From Caulobacter sp. (GTDB lineage: Bacteria > Pseudomonadota > Alphaproteobacteria > Caulobacterales > Caulobacteraceae), in the NCBI GenBank assembly GCA_030680355.1, contig JAUXVF010000009.1:62001-126000 (forward strand): 64,000 nt of DNA, written 5' to 3'. The notes beneath the pieces are model-generated. The model did not search any database, was not told the origin of the DNA, and saw only the letters and a list, made by a program, of their open reading frames with translations. Below, in pieces: positions 35,938 to 44,805 of the stretch (position 1 is the stretch's first letter; each line of letters opens with the position of its first letter). Both the position numbers and the translations under genes were made by a program.

Positions 35938-36966
35938 ATGACAAAAACAAACACTCCGCTGCTGCTCCGCGCGCTCGATGGTGAAACCCTTGAGCGTCCC
36001 CCCGTATGGTTCATGCGTCAGGCGGGCCGCTATCTGCCCGAGTACCGCGAGCTCCGGGCCAAGGCGCCCGACTTCATCGCCTTCTGTCTCAATCCGGAGA
36101 TGGCGGCGGAAGCGACGCTGCAGCCGATGCGGCGGCTTCCCTATGACGCCTCGATCGTCTTCGCCGACATTCTGCTGATCCCCAGGGCCTTGGGGCAGGA
36201 GGTGTGGTTCGAGGCCGGCGAGGGGCCCAAGCTCGGCGCTCTGCCTGATCTTGACCGGCTGGCGGGCGAGATCGAGGCGTCGACAGAGCGGCTGTCGCCC
36301 GTGGGGGAGACCCTCGAGCGGGTCAGGGCCGCGCTGGAGCCTGAGCGGGCGCTGATCGGCTTCGCGGGCGCGCCCTGGACCGTGGCCACCTATATGATCG
36401 AAGGGGGCTCCTCGGACCGTGCGAAGGCTCGCACCTTCGCCTATCAACGACCGGCGGAGATGGACCGACTGCTCGACATCCTGGTTCAGGCCAGCGTCCG
36501 TTATCTGGCGATGCAGGCCAACGCCGGCGCCCAGGTCCTGAAACTTTTCGAGAGTTGGGCGGAAGGGCTGCCTGAAGACCTCTTCGAGCGTCTGGTGTGC
36601 AAACCGCACCGAGCCATTCTCGAGGGTCTCGATGAACTCGGCGTCTCCGTGCCGGTGATCGGTTTCCCGCGCGGCGCCGGTAGTCTGGTGGAACACTATG
36701 CCGACACCGTTGGGGTCGAGGCGGTAGCCCTGGATACAGCCGTATCCGCCGCCATGGGCAAACGGGTGCAGGAGCGCTGCGTCATCCAGGGCGCGCTTGA
36801 CCCGCTGCTGCTCCGGGCCGGCGGGAGCGCACTTGATCGACGGGTCGACGAACTCCTCGAGCAATGGGGTGACGGTCCCTATATCTTCAACCTTGGCCAC
36901 GGGATTCTGCCGGACACGCCGATCCCGCATGTGGAACGGGTCCTGAAGCGGATCACCGATTCATGA
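35938..36966 (+). CDS. hemE: Uroporphyrinogen decarboxylase
   Basis: The product is 342 residues from the ATG at 35938 (AAGG five bases upstream). The signature PVWFMRQAGRYLPEYRELR lies near the N-terminus. FAGAPWTVATYMIEGG and GFPRGAG are further active-site segments. It converts uroporphyrinogen III to coproporphyrinogen III. It is the first gene right of the origin, as in C. crescentus, and overlaps hemH by 4 bp (ATGA). Confidence 0.97.
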   Translation: MTKTNTPLLLRALDGETLERPPVWFMRQAGRYLPEYRELRAKAPDFIAFCLNPEMAAEATLQPMRRLPYDASIVFADILLIPRALGQEVWFEAGEGPKLGALPDLDRLAGEIEASTERLSPVGETLERVRAALEPERALIGFAGAPWTVATYMIEGGSSDRAKARTFAYQRPAEMDRLLDILVQASVRYLAMQANAGAQVLKLFESWAEGLPEDLFERLVCKPHRAILEGLDELGVSVPVIGFPRGAGSLVEHYADTVGVEAVALDTAVSAAMGKRVQERCVIQGALDPLLLRAGGSALDRRVDELLEQWGDGPYIFNLGHGILPDTPIPHVERVLKRITDS

Positions 36967-37994
36967 GCCGAAAGGTCGCGGTTGTTCTGTTCAATCTTGG
37001 CGGGCCCGACGGGCCCGACGCGGTGCGGCCGTTCCTGTTCAACCTGTTCAATGATCCAGCGATCATTGGCCTGCCCGGGTTTCTCCGTACGCCGCTGGCC
37101 GCGCTGATCTCCAGCCGGCGCGAAGAGTCGGCGAAAGCCAACTACGCCCTGATGGGTGGCGGTTCACCCTTGCGGCCTGAAACCGAGAAACAGGCAGCGG
37201 CGCTTGAAGCCGCGATGGCCGCCAGGGCGCCTGACGCCCAGGTGCGGTGTTTCGTCGCCATGCGCTACTGGACGCCGCTGACCGACGAAACGGCGAGGGA
37301 CGTCGCTGCCTTTGAGCCGGATGAGATCATTCTGCTGCCGCTCTATCCACAGTTCTCAACCACCACGACGGGCTCGTCGGCCCAAGCTTGGGCCAAGACC
37401 TACAAGGGGCCTGGACAGGTCCGAACGGTCTGCTGCTATCCGACCGCCGGGGGGCTGGTGCAGGCTCATGCAAGGCTGATCGAGAAAACCTGGGCGACGG
37501 CGAATCATCAGGGGCCGGTCAGGCTGCTGTTCTCCGCCCACGGGTTGCCCGAGAAGGTGGTGCGGGGCGGGGACCCGTATCAGTCCCAGATCGAGGCGAC
37601 CTGCGCGGCGGTGGCGGCAGCGCTCAGCGACCGGTGGGACTGGCGCATCTGTTATCAAAGCCGGGTTGGGCCAATGAAGTGGATCGGGCCCTCAACCGAC
37701 GATGAAATCCGGGCGGCGAGCGCTGAGGGTCTGGCGCTGGTGGTCGTGCCGATCGCCTTCGTTTCCGAACATGTCGAAACCCTGGTCGAGCTTGACCACG
37801 AGTATGGCGAGCTGGCCAGGTCCGCGGGCTGCCCCGCCTATCTGCGAGCGCCGGCGCTTGGCGTCGAGGAGCGTTTCATCGACAGTCTCGCTGATATGGC
37901 GCTGGCCTCCTTGGCGAGAGACGGCGTGATGTCCGGTGATGGCTATGCCTGCGCCGGGTGGTCGAAATGTCCCAGAACACGGAGCGCGGCATGA
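36963..37994 (+). CDS. hemH: Ferrochelatase
   Basis: The product is 343 residues. NLGGPDGPDAVRPFLFNLF at the N-terminus, the metal-binding His in LLFSAHGLPEKVV, and the Glu in AFVSEHVETLVELD are all present. It inserts iron into protoporphyrin IX. The C-terminus GYACAGWSKCPR has two cysteines. It is coupled by ATGA overlaps to hemE and hemJ. Confidence 0.96.
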   Translation: MSRKVAVVLFNLGGPDGPDAVRPFLFNLFNDPAIIGLPGFLRTPLAALISSRREESAKANYALMGGGSPLRPETEKQAAALEAAMAARAPDAQVRCFVAMRYWTPLTDETARDVAAFEPDEIILLPLYPQFSTTTTGSSAQAWAKTYKGPGQVRTVCCYPTAGGLVQAHARLIEKTWATANHQGPVRLLFSAHGLPEKVVRGGDPYQSQIEATCAAVAAALSDRWDWRICYQSRVGPMKWIGPSTDDEIRAASAEGLALVVVPIAFVSEHVETLVELDHEYGELARSAGCPAYLRAPALGVEERFIDSLADMALASLARDGVMSGDGYACAGWSKCPRTRSAA

Positions 37995-38458
37995 CCGATA
38001 TTCTGGTTGCGAACTTCAACCTGATCCGGGGGCTGCACATCATCGCGGTCATCGCCTGGATGGCCGGCATGCTCTACCTGCCCCGGCTCTACGTCTATCA
38101 CAGCAAGGCGACGGCCGGTTCCGAGCTGGATGAGACCTTCAAGGTCATGGAGCTCAAGCTCCTGCGCATCATCATCAACCCGGCGATGATCATCGCGCTG
38201 GTGTTCGGCCTGTTGCTGATCATGGCCGACGGACGGATCCGTGGCTGGGATTTCCTGACCACGCCCTGGATGCTGACCAAGCTGGCGGCCCTGACCTTCC
38301 TGTTCGGCTGGCATGGTTTTCTGGCCGGGGCGCGTCGGAAGTTCGCCGAGAACCGCAACACGCGGCCCGAGAAGTTCTGGCGCATGACCAACGAGCTGCC
38401 CTTCATCGCGGCGGTGGTCATCGTCCTGTCCGTGACCACGAAGTTCCTGGATCATTAG
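37991..38458 (+). CDS. hemJ: Protoporphyrinogen oxidase HemJ (CopD-like, UPF0093)
   Basis: The product is 155 residues from the ATG at 37991 (GGAG six bases upstream, ATGA overlap with hemH). Four transmembrane helices are predicted. The conserved His in the first helix (LIRGLHIIAVIAWMAGMLYL) and the later Lys in TPWMLTKLAALTFL are HemJ features. It oxidises protoporphyrinogen IX, the usual form in alphaproteobacteria that lack HemG and HemY. Together with hemE and hemH it forms a compact heme operon. Confidence 0.93.
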   Translation: MTDILVANFNLIRGLHIIAVIAWMAGMLYLPRLYVYHSKATAGSELDETFKVMELKLLRIIINPAMIIALVFGLLLIMADGRIRGWDFLTTPWMLTKLAALTFLFGWHGFLAGARRKFAENRNTRPEKFWRMTNELPFIAAVVIVLSVTTKFLDH

Positions 38459-39275
38459 GACGGGCCGGCGGTCGAGCGCGCCCTGGAGCGAAACGCCGCC
38501 CGGTTCAGCGGCCTGAAGATTATCTAATACCCGGTAATTACTAGGTATTTTTTGGAAGATCGTGGGGACAGGCGCCGAATTGTCCCCACCCGCCAGACCG
38601 CCCGTATCCTTCTCCTCGTCCCGCGGCATGGGGAGGGCGTCTCGGCCAGGCGTTCCGAAGCGGCGGCGGGACGGGGTTCGAGCGGGACGCTTGGCCCGGC
38701 GCCAGTCGTGAAGGTCCCCTCCGTCGCCGCCAATGGCATCCCGACGGAAGCAGCCGGAACGACCTCTGGCCGGACGAGCAACAGGTGAGCGGGGGATACG
38801 CTCACGGTCCGGGGATGGTTTGCCACCACCCGCCCGCCGGGGGTCGATGCGGCTAAGCCTTAAGCGGGCTGCCTACCGCAGCACCCGGAAAACGAACTTC
38901 GCGGAGCGCGACGGTTTCGCCTTCTTCAGACAGACGACCAACAGACATCCGGCTGAAGCCGGAGCGCTCCGCCCCCTCCCTGCCTTCACAAGGCCCAGCC
39001 CTGTGAAGCGCCGCCGCCGTGCGGGTTGACCCAGCCTTTACTTGACCCGACGCGGGCCATGTGGTTCCCCTGCTCCAGACGTGGGGCGATTTGCCCGGCG
39101 TTCCCGCCTTTTCGCCTGACCCGCGCCCGATCACGGAGCGCGATGGGTCTGGCTCCCCGAATGACTGCCCGCGCCGCTTTCAGGCGCCGTCCATCGCCGC
39201 TCAAGGTCCCGGAAGGGGCGTTGCCGGTTCAAGTTTCAAAGCAGGGCCTTGCGCCCTCACGCCCAGAGTCCATCC
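38459..39275 (+). other. Long gene-free leader before rho
   Basis: There are 817 bp between hemJ and rho. Besides the terminator there is a perfect 9-bp inverted repeat GTGGGGACA / TGTCCCCAC (38562-38570 and 38581-38589), a TCCGGCT/AGCCGGA hairpin near 38948-38963, and TTGACC elements at 39025-39030 and 39041-39046 that might be -35 boxes. Open frames here have codon use unlike the neighbours and no convincing starts, so I call no gene. The size suggests a regulated 5' leader for rho. Confidence 0.5.
38526..38553 (+). terminator. Intrinsic terminator of the hemEHJ operon
   Basis: AATACC (38526-38531) pairs with GGTATT (38544-38549) and is followed by a T run (to 38553), starting 68 bp past the hemJ stop. 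The loop contains a GGTAATTACT near-palindrome. Confidence 0.65.
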
Positions 39276-40643
39276 ATGTCCGAAGACACCACCAAAGACG
39301 CCGCAATCGAGTCCCAGACCGACAACGGCGACAACGATGACAACTCCGATCTTGCCGCGGTCGTGGCCGAGCTCGGCCTTGTCCGGATGTCGCTTCAGGA
39401 GCTGAAGGATAAGTCGCCGGCGGACCTGCTGGCCCTGGCCGAAAAGCTTGAGGTCGAGAACGCCAACTCGATGCGCAAGCAGGACATGATGTTCGCCATC
39501 CTCAAGACCGTCGCCGAAGAAGGCGTCGAGATCTCGGGTTCGGGAACGATGGAAGTTCTGCCCGACGGATTCGGCTTCCTGCGCAGTCCGGAGTCAAACT
39601 ATCTGCCGGGTCCCGACGACATCTATGTGAGTCCCTCGCAGATCCGCAGGTTCGGCATCCGCACCGGCGACTCGGTCGTTGGCGCCATCCGGGCGCCGCG
39701 TGAAGGTGAACGTTATTTTGCCCTGACGACAGTTGAGCAGATCAATTTCGAAGCGGCCGAGAATGTCCGTCACAAGGTCCATTTCGACAACCTGACGCCC
39801 CTCTATCCGGAGGAGCGGCTGACCATGGAAATCGAGGACCCGACCCTGAAGGACAAATCGGGCCGGATCATCGATATCGTCGCGCCGCTGGGTAAGGGTC
39901 AGCGCTGTCTGATCGTCGCCCCGCCGCGGGTTGGCAAGACGGTGATGCTGCAGAACATCGCCAAGTCGATCGCCGCCAACCATCCTGAATGCTACCTGAT
40001 CGTGCTGCTGATCGACGAGCGGCCGGAAGAAGTCACCGACATGCAGCGGACGGTGAAAGGCGAGGTCATTTCCTCGACCTTCGACGAGCCGGCGACGCGC
40101 CACGTGGCGGTGGCCGAGATGGTCATCGAGAAGGCCAAGCGCCTGGTCGAACACAAGCGCGACGTCATCATCCTGCTGGATTCGGTGACCCGCCTTGGTC
40201 GCGCCTACAACACCGTCGTGCCGTCCTCGGGCAAGGTCCTGACCGGCGGCGTCGACGCCAACGCCCTGCAGCGGCCGAAACGCTTCTTCGGCGCCGCCCG
40301 GAATGTCGAGGAGGGCGGTTCGCTGACCATCATCGCCACGGCCCTGATCGACACCGGCTCGCGGATGGACGAGGTCATCTTCGAAGAGTTCAAGGGCACC
40401 GGGAACTCGGAAATCATTCTCGACCGCAAGGTCGCCGACAAACGCATCTTCCCGGCCATCGACATCATCAAGTCGGGCACCCGCAAGGAAGAGCTCATCA
40501 CCCCGAAAGACCAGCTGCAGAAGACCTATGTCCTGCGCCGTATCCTGAACCCGATGGGCCCGCAGGACGCGATCGAGTTCCTGATGGACAAGCTGCGCCA
40601 GTCGAAAAACAACGCCGACTTCTTCCAGTCGATGAATACCTGA
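39276..40643 (+). CDS. rho: Transcription termination factor Rho
   Basis: The product is 455 residues from the ATG at 39276. An acidic N-terminus leads to the Rho N-domain ([20 protein letters not shown]), the cold-shock-like RNA-binding fold ([15 protein letters not shown]), the P-loop [10 protein letters not shown] near 215, [13 protein letters not shown], and the arginine finger segment. It is a hexameric RNA helicase that ends untranslated transcripts. Rho genes are often autoregulated through their leader, which fits the 817-bp gap upstream. Confidence 0.97.
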   Translation: MSEDTTKDAAIESQTDNGDNDDNSDLAAVVAELGLVRMSLQELKDKSPADLLALAEKLEVENANSMRKQDMMFAILKTVAEEGVEISGSGTMEVLPDGFGFLRSPESNYLPGPDDIYVSPSQIRRFGIRTGDSVVGAIRAPREGERYFALTTVEQINFEAAENVRHKVHFDNLTPLYPEERLTMEIEDPTLKDKSGRIIDIVAPLGKGQRCLIVAPPRVGKTVMLQNIAKSIAANHPECYLIVLLIDERPEEVTDMQRTVKGEVISSTFDEPATRHVAVAEMVIEKAKRLVEHKRDVIILLDSVTRLGRAYNTVVPSSGKVLTGGVDANALQRPKRFFGAARNVEEGGSLTIIATALIDTGSRMDEVIFEEFKGTGNSEIILDRKVADKRIFPAIDIIKSGTRKEELITPKDQLQKTYVLRRILNPMGPQDAIEFLMDKLRQSKNNADFFQSMNT

Positions 40644-40684
40644 TCTAGGGTCAGTTTCTAAACGGCACCCAAGGGAGACGGGTC

Positions 40685-41290
40685 ATGATGAAGGTCTATT
40701 ACGCGCCGTTCGCGCGGTCGCTGCGGATCCTCTGGACGCTCGAGGAACTGAATGCGCCCTATGAGCCGGTGCGGGTTCAGTTTCCGCCGCGCCTGGCGCA
40801 ACCGGACTATCTCCACATCAACCCGCTGGGTCAGATCCCGACCCTGATGGATGGCGATATAAAGCTGTTCGAGTCGATGGGCGCCTGCGAATACGTCAAC
40901 GACGTCCAGGGCGGAGATCTGGTCATCGCGGGCGGACAACCGGGCCGGGCCGACTATCTGCAATGGCTCTGGTACGGGGAAGCGACCCTGATGCCGCCTG
41001 TGGGAACCATGGTGCGCAACACCTTTGGTCCCGAAGACAGCCGCGATGGCGCCGCCCTGGCGGAAGCCCGGGCCATGCTCTTTGAGCGCCTCGCGCTCGT
41101 TGAGGCCCAGCTCGAAGGCCGCCAGTATCTCGCCGGCGACCGGTTCACCCTGGCGGATGTCTCGGTGGCTTACGTCCTCAATCTTGGCGCGATGCTCCGG
41201 GTGTCTGGGGACTATTCGCCCAACATCGCGGCCTATTTCGCGCGGATGATGGCGCGACCCGCCTTCCAGGCCGCCGCCGCCCAGGCCTGA
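40685..41290 (+). CDS. Glutathione S-transferase family protein
   Basis: The product is 201 residues. The N-terminal thioredoxin fold has VYYAPFARSLRILWTLEELN, with cis-Pro in LGQIPTLMDGD and the glutathione-binding LFESMGACEYV. The C-terminal helical domain has LAGDRFTLADVSVAYVL. The substrate is unknown. It starts at the first of two adjacent ATGs (40685) after GGGAGA. It is convergent with the oxidoreductase, stops 4 bp apart. Confidence 0.9.
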   Translation: MMKVYYAPFARSLRILWTLEELNAPYEPVRVQFPPRLAQPDYLHINPLGQIPTLMDGDIKLFESMGACEYVNDVQGGDLVIAGGQPGRADYLQWLWYGEATLMPPVGTMVRNTFGPEDSRDGAALAEARAMLFERLALVEAQLEGRQYLAGDRFTLADVSVAYVLNLGAMLRVSGDYSPNIAAYFARMMARPAFQAAAAQA

Positions 41291-41294
41291 TCCG

Positions 41295-42266
41295 TTACGG
41301 GATCAGCAGGGTCGACCCCGTCGTCTCCCGGGCCTCCAGCGCTTCATGCGCCTGGCGGGCCCGGGCGAGCGGGAAGGTCTGGCCGATAGCGATCTTCACC
41401 GCACCTGACCGGATGACCTCGAACAGGGCGCCGGCGCTCTCGTCGAGCTCCTGTGTCGTCGCCACGTAGTCGAATAGCGTCGGCCGGGTCAGGAACAGGG
41501 ATCCGCCTCGCGACAGGCGGAGTGGCGCGATGGCGGGGGCGGGCCCTGAAGCGTTGCCGTAGCTGACCAGCATGCCGCGCCGGCCCAGACTGTTCAGGCT
41601 GGCCTCGAACGTCGCCGCGCCCACACCGTCGTAAACAACCCGGACGCCGCCACCACCGGTGATCGCCGTGACCCGCGCAGCGACGTCTTCGTCACGATAA
41701 AGGATCACCTCATTGGCGCCGTTGGCCCGGGCCAGCCCGGCCTTGTCAGCGGACCCGACGGTGGCGATCACCGTGGCGCCCAGGGCTTTGGCCCACTGGG
41801 TGAGGATGGATCCGACACCGCCGGCCGCGGCGTGGATCAGGACCGCATCGCCCTGTTTCACCGGATAGCACCGCCTCAGCAGGAACTCGGCGGTCATGCC
41901 CTTGAGCATGGCGGCGGCCGCCGTCTGGCTGTCGACGCCCTCGGGTATGCGCACCACCCGGCCCTCGGGGACGCAATGATATTCGGCATAGGCGCCGGGC
42001 GGGCCGTTGGCGTAGGCGACCCGGTCGCCGGCCGCGAAGCGGGTCACCCCCTCCCCGATCGCCTCGACCACCCCCGCGCCCTCCAGACCCAGAACGCAGG
42101 GCATGGGGACGGGATAGAGGCCGCTGCGCTGGTAGGTGTCGATGAAATTGAGACCGATCGCCTCGTGCCGGATCAGAATTTGACCCGCATCCGGAGTCGG
42201 AACGGGCAGGTCGACGGCTTCAAGAACCTCGGGGCCGCCTGTGCGGGTCGCCTGAATGGCCAGCAT
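41295..42266 (-). CDS. NADPH:quinone oxidoreductase (MDR, zinc-independent)
   Basis: The product is 323 residues from the ATG at 42266. It is a medium-chain dehydrogenase/reductase. VLGLEGAGVVEAIGEG and AYANGPPGAYAEY are Qor features, and the NADPH loop is HAAAGGVGSILTQWAKALGA. There are no zinc-ligand cysteine clusters. It reduces quinones by one-electron or hydride transfer. It follows the dienelactone hydrolase gene by 4 bp, so they are probably cotranscribed. Confidence 0.92.
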   Translation of the reverse strand: MLAIQATRTGGPEVLEAVDLPVPTPDAGQILIRHEAIGLNFIDTYQRSGLYPVPMPCVLGLEGAGVVEAIGEGVTRFAAGDRVAYANGPPGAYAEYHCVPEGRVVRIPEGVDSQTAAAAMLKGMTAEFLLRRCYPVKQGDAVLIHAAAGGVGSILTQWAKALGATVIATVGSADKAGLARANGANEVILYRDEDVAARVTAITGGGGVRVVYDGVGAATFEASLNSLGRRGMLVSYGNASGPAPAIAPLRLSRGGSLFLTRPTLFDYVATTQELDESAGALFEVIRSGAVKIAIGQTFPLARARQAHEALEARETTGSTLLIP

Positions 42267-42270
42267 CGCC

Positions 42271-42969
42271 CTACCCCAGGTTCGCTTTGAAAAAGGCCAG
42301 GGTCCGGGCGTTGGCGGTCGCGGCGTCAGCGGCGTCATAATGTTCGCCGCCCTTGCGGGCGAAGGCGTGATTGCGACCCGGGTAATCGTGGATGGTCACC
42401 TTGGGGTGGCCGTCGAGGGCCTGGTGAATGGCGGCCTGGGCTTCCGGCGGCACGAACTCATCCTTGCCGGCGATGTTCAGGGTGAGCGGCTTTTTGATAT
42501 GGCCGGCCTCGCCGAGGAAGGTGTCGATGGACACGCCGTAGTAGGACACGCTGGCGTCGACGTCGGTCCGCGCCGCCGTAAGGTAGGCCAGCAAACCGCC
42601 AAGGCAGTAGCCGACCGCGCCGACCTTGCCGTTGCAGCCGGGATCGGCGCGGATGGCGGCGATGGTCGCGGCGATGTCCTTGACCCCCGGTTCCGCCTTG
42701 AAGGCGTTGAACAGTTCGAAGGCCCGTTTCCATTCGGCTTCGCTCTGGTCGGTGATGTCGATGCCGGGCTCGATCCGCCAGAACAGGTCGGGGCAGATGG
42801 CCAGATAACCCTCGCCGGCCAGCCAGTCGGCGGTTTCGCGCATCACGGCGTTGACGCCGAAGATTTCCTGGATCACGACCACGGCCGGAGCCTTGGCGGC
42901 CTTCGGTCGCGCCACATAGGCTGAAAACTCGCCGTCTGGCGTCTTGATGGTGAGGCGTTCTCCGCTCAT
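42271..42969 (-). CDS. Dienelactone hydrolase family protein
   Basis: The product is 232 residues of an alpha/beta hydrolase. The Cys nucleophile lies in GAVGYCLGGLLAYL (near 120), Asp in NIAGKDEFVPP, and His in YPGRNHAFARKG, giving the Cys-Asp-His triad of this family. VVVIQEIFGVNAVMRETADW is the N-terminal signature. Only one of many family members acts in chloroaromatic breakdown, so the substrate is unassigned. It is the first gene of a pair with the oxidoreductase. Confidence 0.92.
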   Translation of the reverse strand: MSGERLTIKTPDGEFSAYVARPKAAKAPAVVVIQEIFGVNAVMRETADWLAGEGYLAICPDLFWRIEPGIDITDQSEAEWKRAFELFNAFKAEPGVKDIAATIAAIRADPGCNGKVGAVGYCLGGLLAYLTAARTDVDASVSYYGVSIDTFLGEAGHIKKPLTLNIAGKDEFVPPEAQAAIHQALDGHPKVTIHDYPGRNHAFARKGGEHYDAADAATANARTLAFFKANLG

Positions 42970-43065
42970 CGTCCTGTTCTCCCGTCTGTCCTGCGGCGGT
43001 GTTAGCGCGGTGGACCCGCGCCCGCCCGTAAAAAAGTCGTGGGACGCGCATTCTGAGGAAGATCA

Positions 43066-43320
43066 ATGAAGGTCACGATCGAGATCGACTGCGACCCGGT
43101 GGAGGCCCGCACCTTCCTGGGGCTGCCCGACGTCAGCGGGCTCAACGACCATCTCGTCGGCGAGATGAAGAAGCGGATGGACACCAACATGGCCGCCCTG
43201 GCGCCCGAGGAGCTGATGAAAAGCTGGATGGCGGTAGGGGCCGGGGCCCAGGACCAGTTCCGGAAACTGATGACGGCGGCGACGGCGAACGCTGGACTGC
43301 GGACCAAGCCCTCGGAATGA
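43066..43320 (+). CDS. DUF6489 family small protein
   Basis: The product is 84 residues, soluble. It starts [20 protein letters not shown], typical of a small group found in Caulobacterales and Sphingomonadales (DUF6489 from memory). It has a helical second half ([20 protein letters not shown]). GAGGAAG before the ATG supports the start. The function is unknown. It overlaps mnmE by 4 bp (ATGA), so it is cotranscribed with it. Confidence 0.78.
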   Translation: MKVTIEIDCDPVEARTFLGLPDVSGLNDHLVGEMKKRMDTNMAALAPEELMKSWMAVGAGAQDQFRKLMTAATANAGLRTKPSE

Positions 43321-44645
43321 ACGACACCATCTTCGCCCCGGCCACGGCGCCGGGGCGCGCGGCCCTGGCGGTTGTGCGGATTTCAGGGCCGGCGGCGGCG
43401 GGAGCGGTGGCGGCGCTTGCCGGGCGCCTGCCCGCGCCGCGCCGGGCGTCGCTCCGGAAACTGAGGAACGCGTCGGGCGACGTGATCGATGAAGGCCTTG
43501 TGCTCTGGTTTCCGGGGCCGGCCAGCTACTCGGGCGAGGATTGCGCTGAAGTTCATCTTCATGGCGGCCTGGCGGTGGTGGACAGCCTCGTCGAGACCCT
43601 GGTCGCGCAGGGTTTGCGGCTGGCCGAGCCGGGCGAATTCACCCGCCGTGCGTTCCAGAATGGCCGCCTTGATCTGGCCCAGGCCGAGGCGGTGGCCGAT
43701 CTGATCGACGCGGAGACCGCGGCTCAGTCCCGCCAGGCGCTGGATCAGCTGGGGGGCGGCCTTTCCCGGCGGTACGAGGGCTGGCGGGCGCTGTTGATCG
43801 AAGCCATGGCCGGGCTCGAAGCGGCCGTGGATTTCCCCGACGAAGACCTGCCCGAGGATGTCGCGGCGCGGGCGCGTCCGCATCTGAACGAGATCCACCG
43901 CGATCTTGTCGCTGCGGTGGCGGACGTGGATCGTGGCCGGCGGGTTCGCGAAGGCTTTCGCATCGCCCTGATCGGCGCCCCCAACGCCGGCAAGAGCAGC
44001 CTGCTCAATCGGCTTGTCGAACGGGAGGCGGCCATTGTCACCGCGACTCCGGGGACCACGCGGGACATCATCGAGGCTCCTCTGGTTCTGAGGGGCTACA
44101 AGACCTTGCTGGCCGACACGGCGGGCGTTCGCGATACGGTCGAGGCCATCGAGGCCGAGGGTGTACGCCGAGCCCTGGCCTGGGGCCGGGACGCGGACCT
44201 GCGTTTGTGGATCGTCGACGCCGCCGCGGCGGAGGATCGTTGGCAGGAGGCCGAAGCCCTGATTGAACCGGGCGATATCCTGGTGCTCAACAAGAGCGAC
44301 CTCGTCAGCGCGCCCAATCTGGGGGCCGCGAGGATCCCGACGATGGAGACGGTCCGGGTGTCGGCGACGACGGGGCGTGGCCTCGATGCGTTGAGGGCCC
44401 TGCTCGAATCCCGGGTGGTCGCGGCCCTGTCCGGCGGCGATTTTCCGGCCGCGACGCGACTGCGGCATGCCGAAAGCCTGAGGGAGGCCAGCGCGCTGGT
44501 GGAACGGGCTCTGGCCCAGCCTGAACCGGAACTGGCGGCCGAGGATGTTCGACTGGCCGCGCGCGCGCTCGAGCGCATATCGGGCCGTGTGGACGCCGAG
44601 GCCGTGCTCGATCGGGTGTTCGCGAGCTTCTGTATCGGCAAGTAG
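43317..44645 (+). CDS. mnmE: tRNA modification GTPase MnmE
   Basis: The product is 442 residues. The N-terminal folate-binding domain starts [22 protein letters not shown]. The G domain has G1 [12 protein letters not shown] (near 221), DTAG and NKSD. The C-terminus ends in FCIGK, the catalytic C-x-G-K of this family. With MnmG it makes the 5-carboxymethylaminomethyl (or related) group on U34 of tRNAs. It is followed at once by a parS site. Confidence 0.97.
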   Translation: MNDTIFAPATAPGRAALAVVRISGPAAAGAVAALAGRLPAPRRASLRKLRNASGDVIDEGLVLWFPGPASYSGEDCAEVHLHGGLAVVDSLVETLVAQGLRLAEPGEFTRRAFQNGRLDLAQAEAVADLIDAETAAQSRQALDQLGGGLSRRYEGWRALLIEAMAGLEAAVDFPDEDLPEDVAARARPHLNEIHRDLVAAVADVDRGRRVREGFRIALIGAPNAGKSSLLNRLVEREAAIVTATPGTTRDIIEAPLVLRGYKTLLADTAGVRDTVEAIEAEGVRRALAWGRDADLRLWIVDAAAAEDRWQEAEALIEPGDILVLNKSDLVSAPNLGAARIPTMETVRVSATTGRGLDALRALLESRVVAALSGGDFPAATRLRHAESLREASALVERALAQPEPELAAEDVRLAARALERISGRVDAEAVLDRVFASFCIGK

Positions 44646-44661
44646 TGTTTCACGTGAAACA
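44646..44661. other. parS site 1
   Basis: TGTTTCACGTGAAACA, a perfect 16-bp palindrome identical to the canonical ParB-binding site. It begins directly after the mnmE stop, 2.6 kb before parA and about 8.7 kb from the putative origin. Confidence 0.97.
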
Positions 44662-44763
44662 TCGGTATGGCTAATTTCATTCCGGCCCTACCTCAACCGC
44701 CGCTGGCCCGGCGAAGGATGGGACTCCCGACCCTTCCGGTTTTCAGCTATAGGACTGTTCAGC

Positions 44764-44794
44764 CGCCCCCGCCCTGCCGGGGGCGTTCGTTTTC
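44764..44794 (+). terminator. Intrinsic terminator between mnmE and mnmG
   Basis: CGCCCCCG (44764-44771) pairs with CGGGGGCG (44778-44785), with tail TTCGTTTTC. It ends 12 bp before the mnmG ATG, so transcripts from mnmE may stop here and mnmG would need its own promoter very close, or the hairpin could be an attenuator. Confidence 0.6.
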
Positions 44795-44805
44795 GGGCTT
44801 GAGCG

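Noticed and set aside
38733-39029. 98-residue ORF in the rho leader
   Set aside because: Arg-rich, no ribosome site or domain, codon use unlike coding genes around it.
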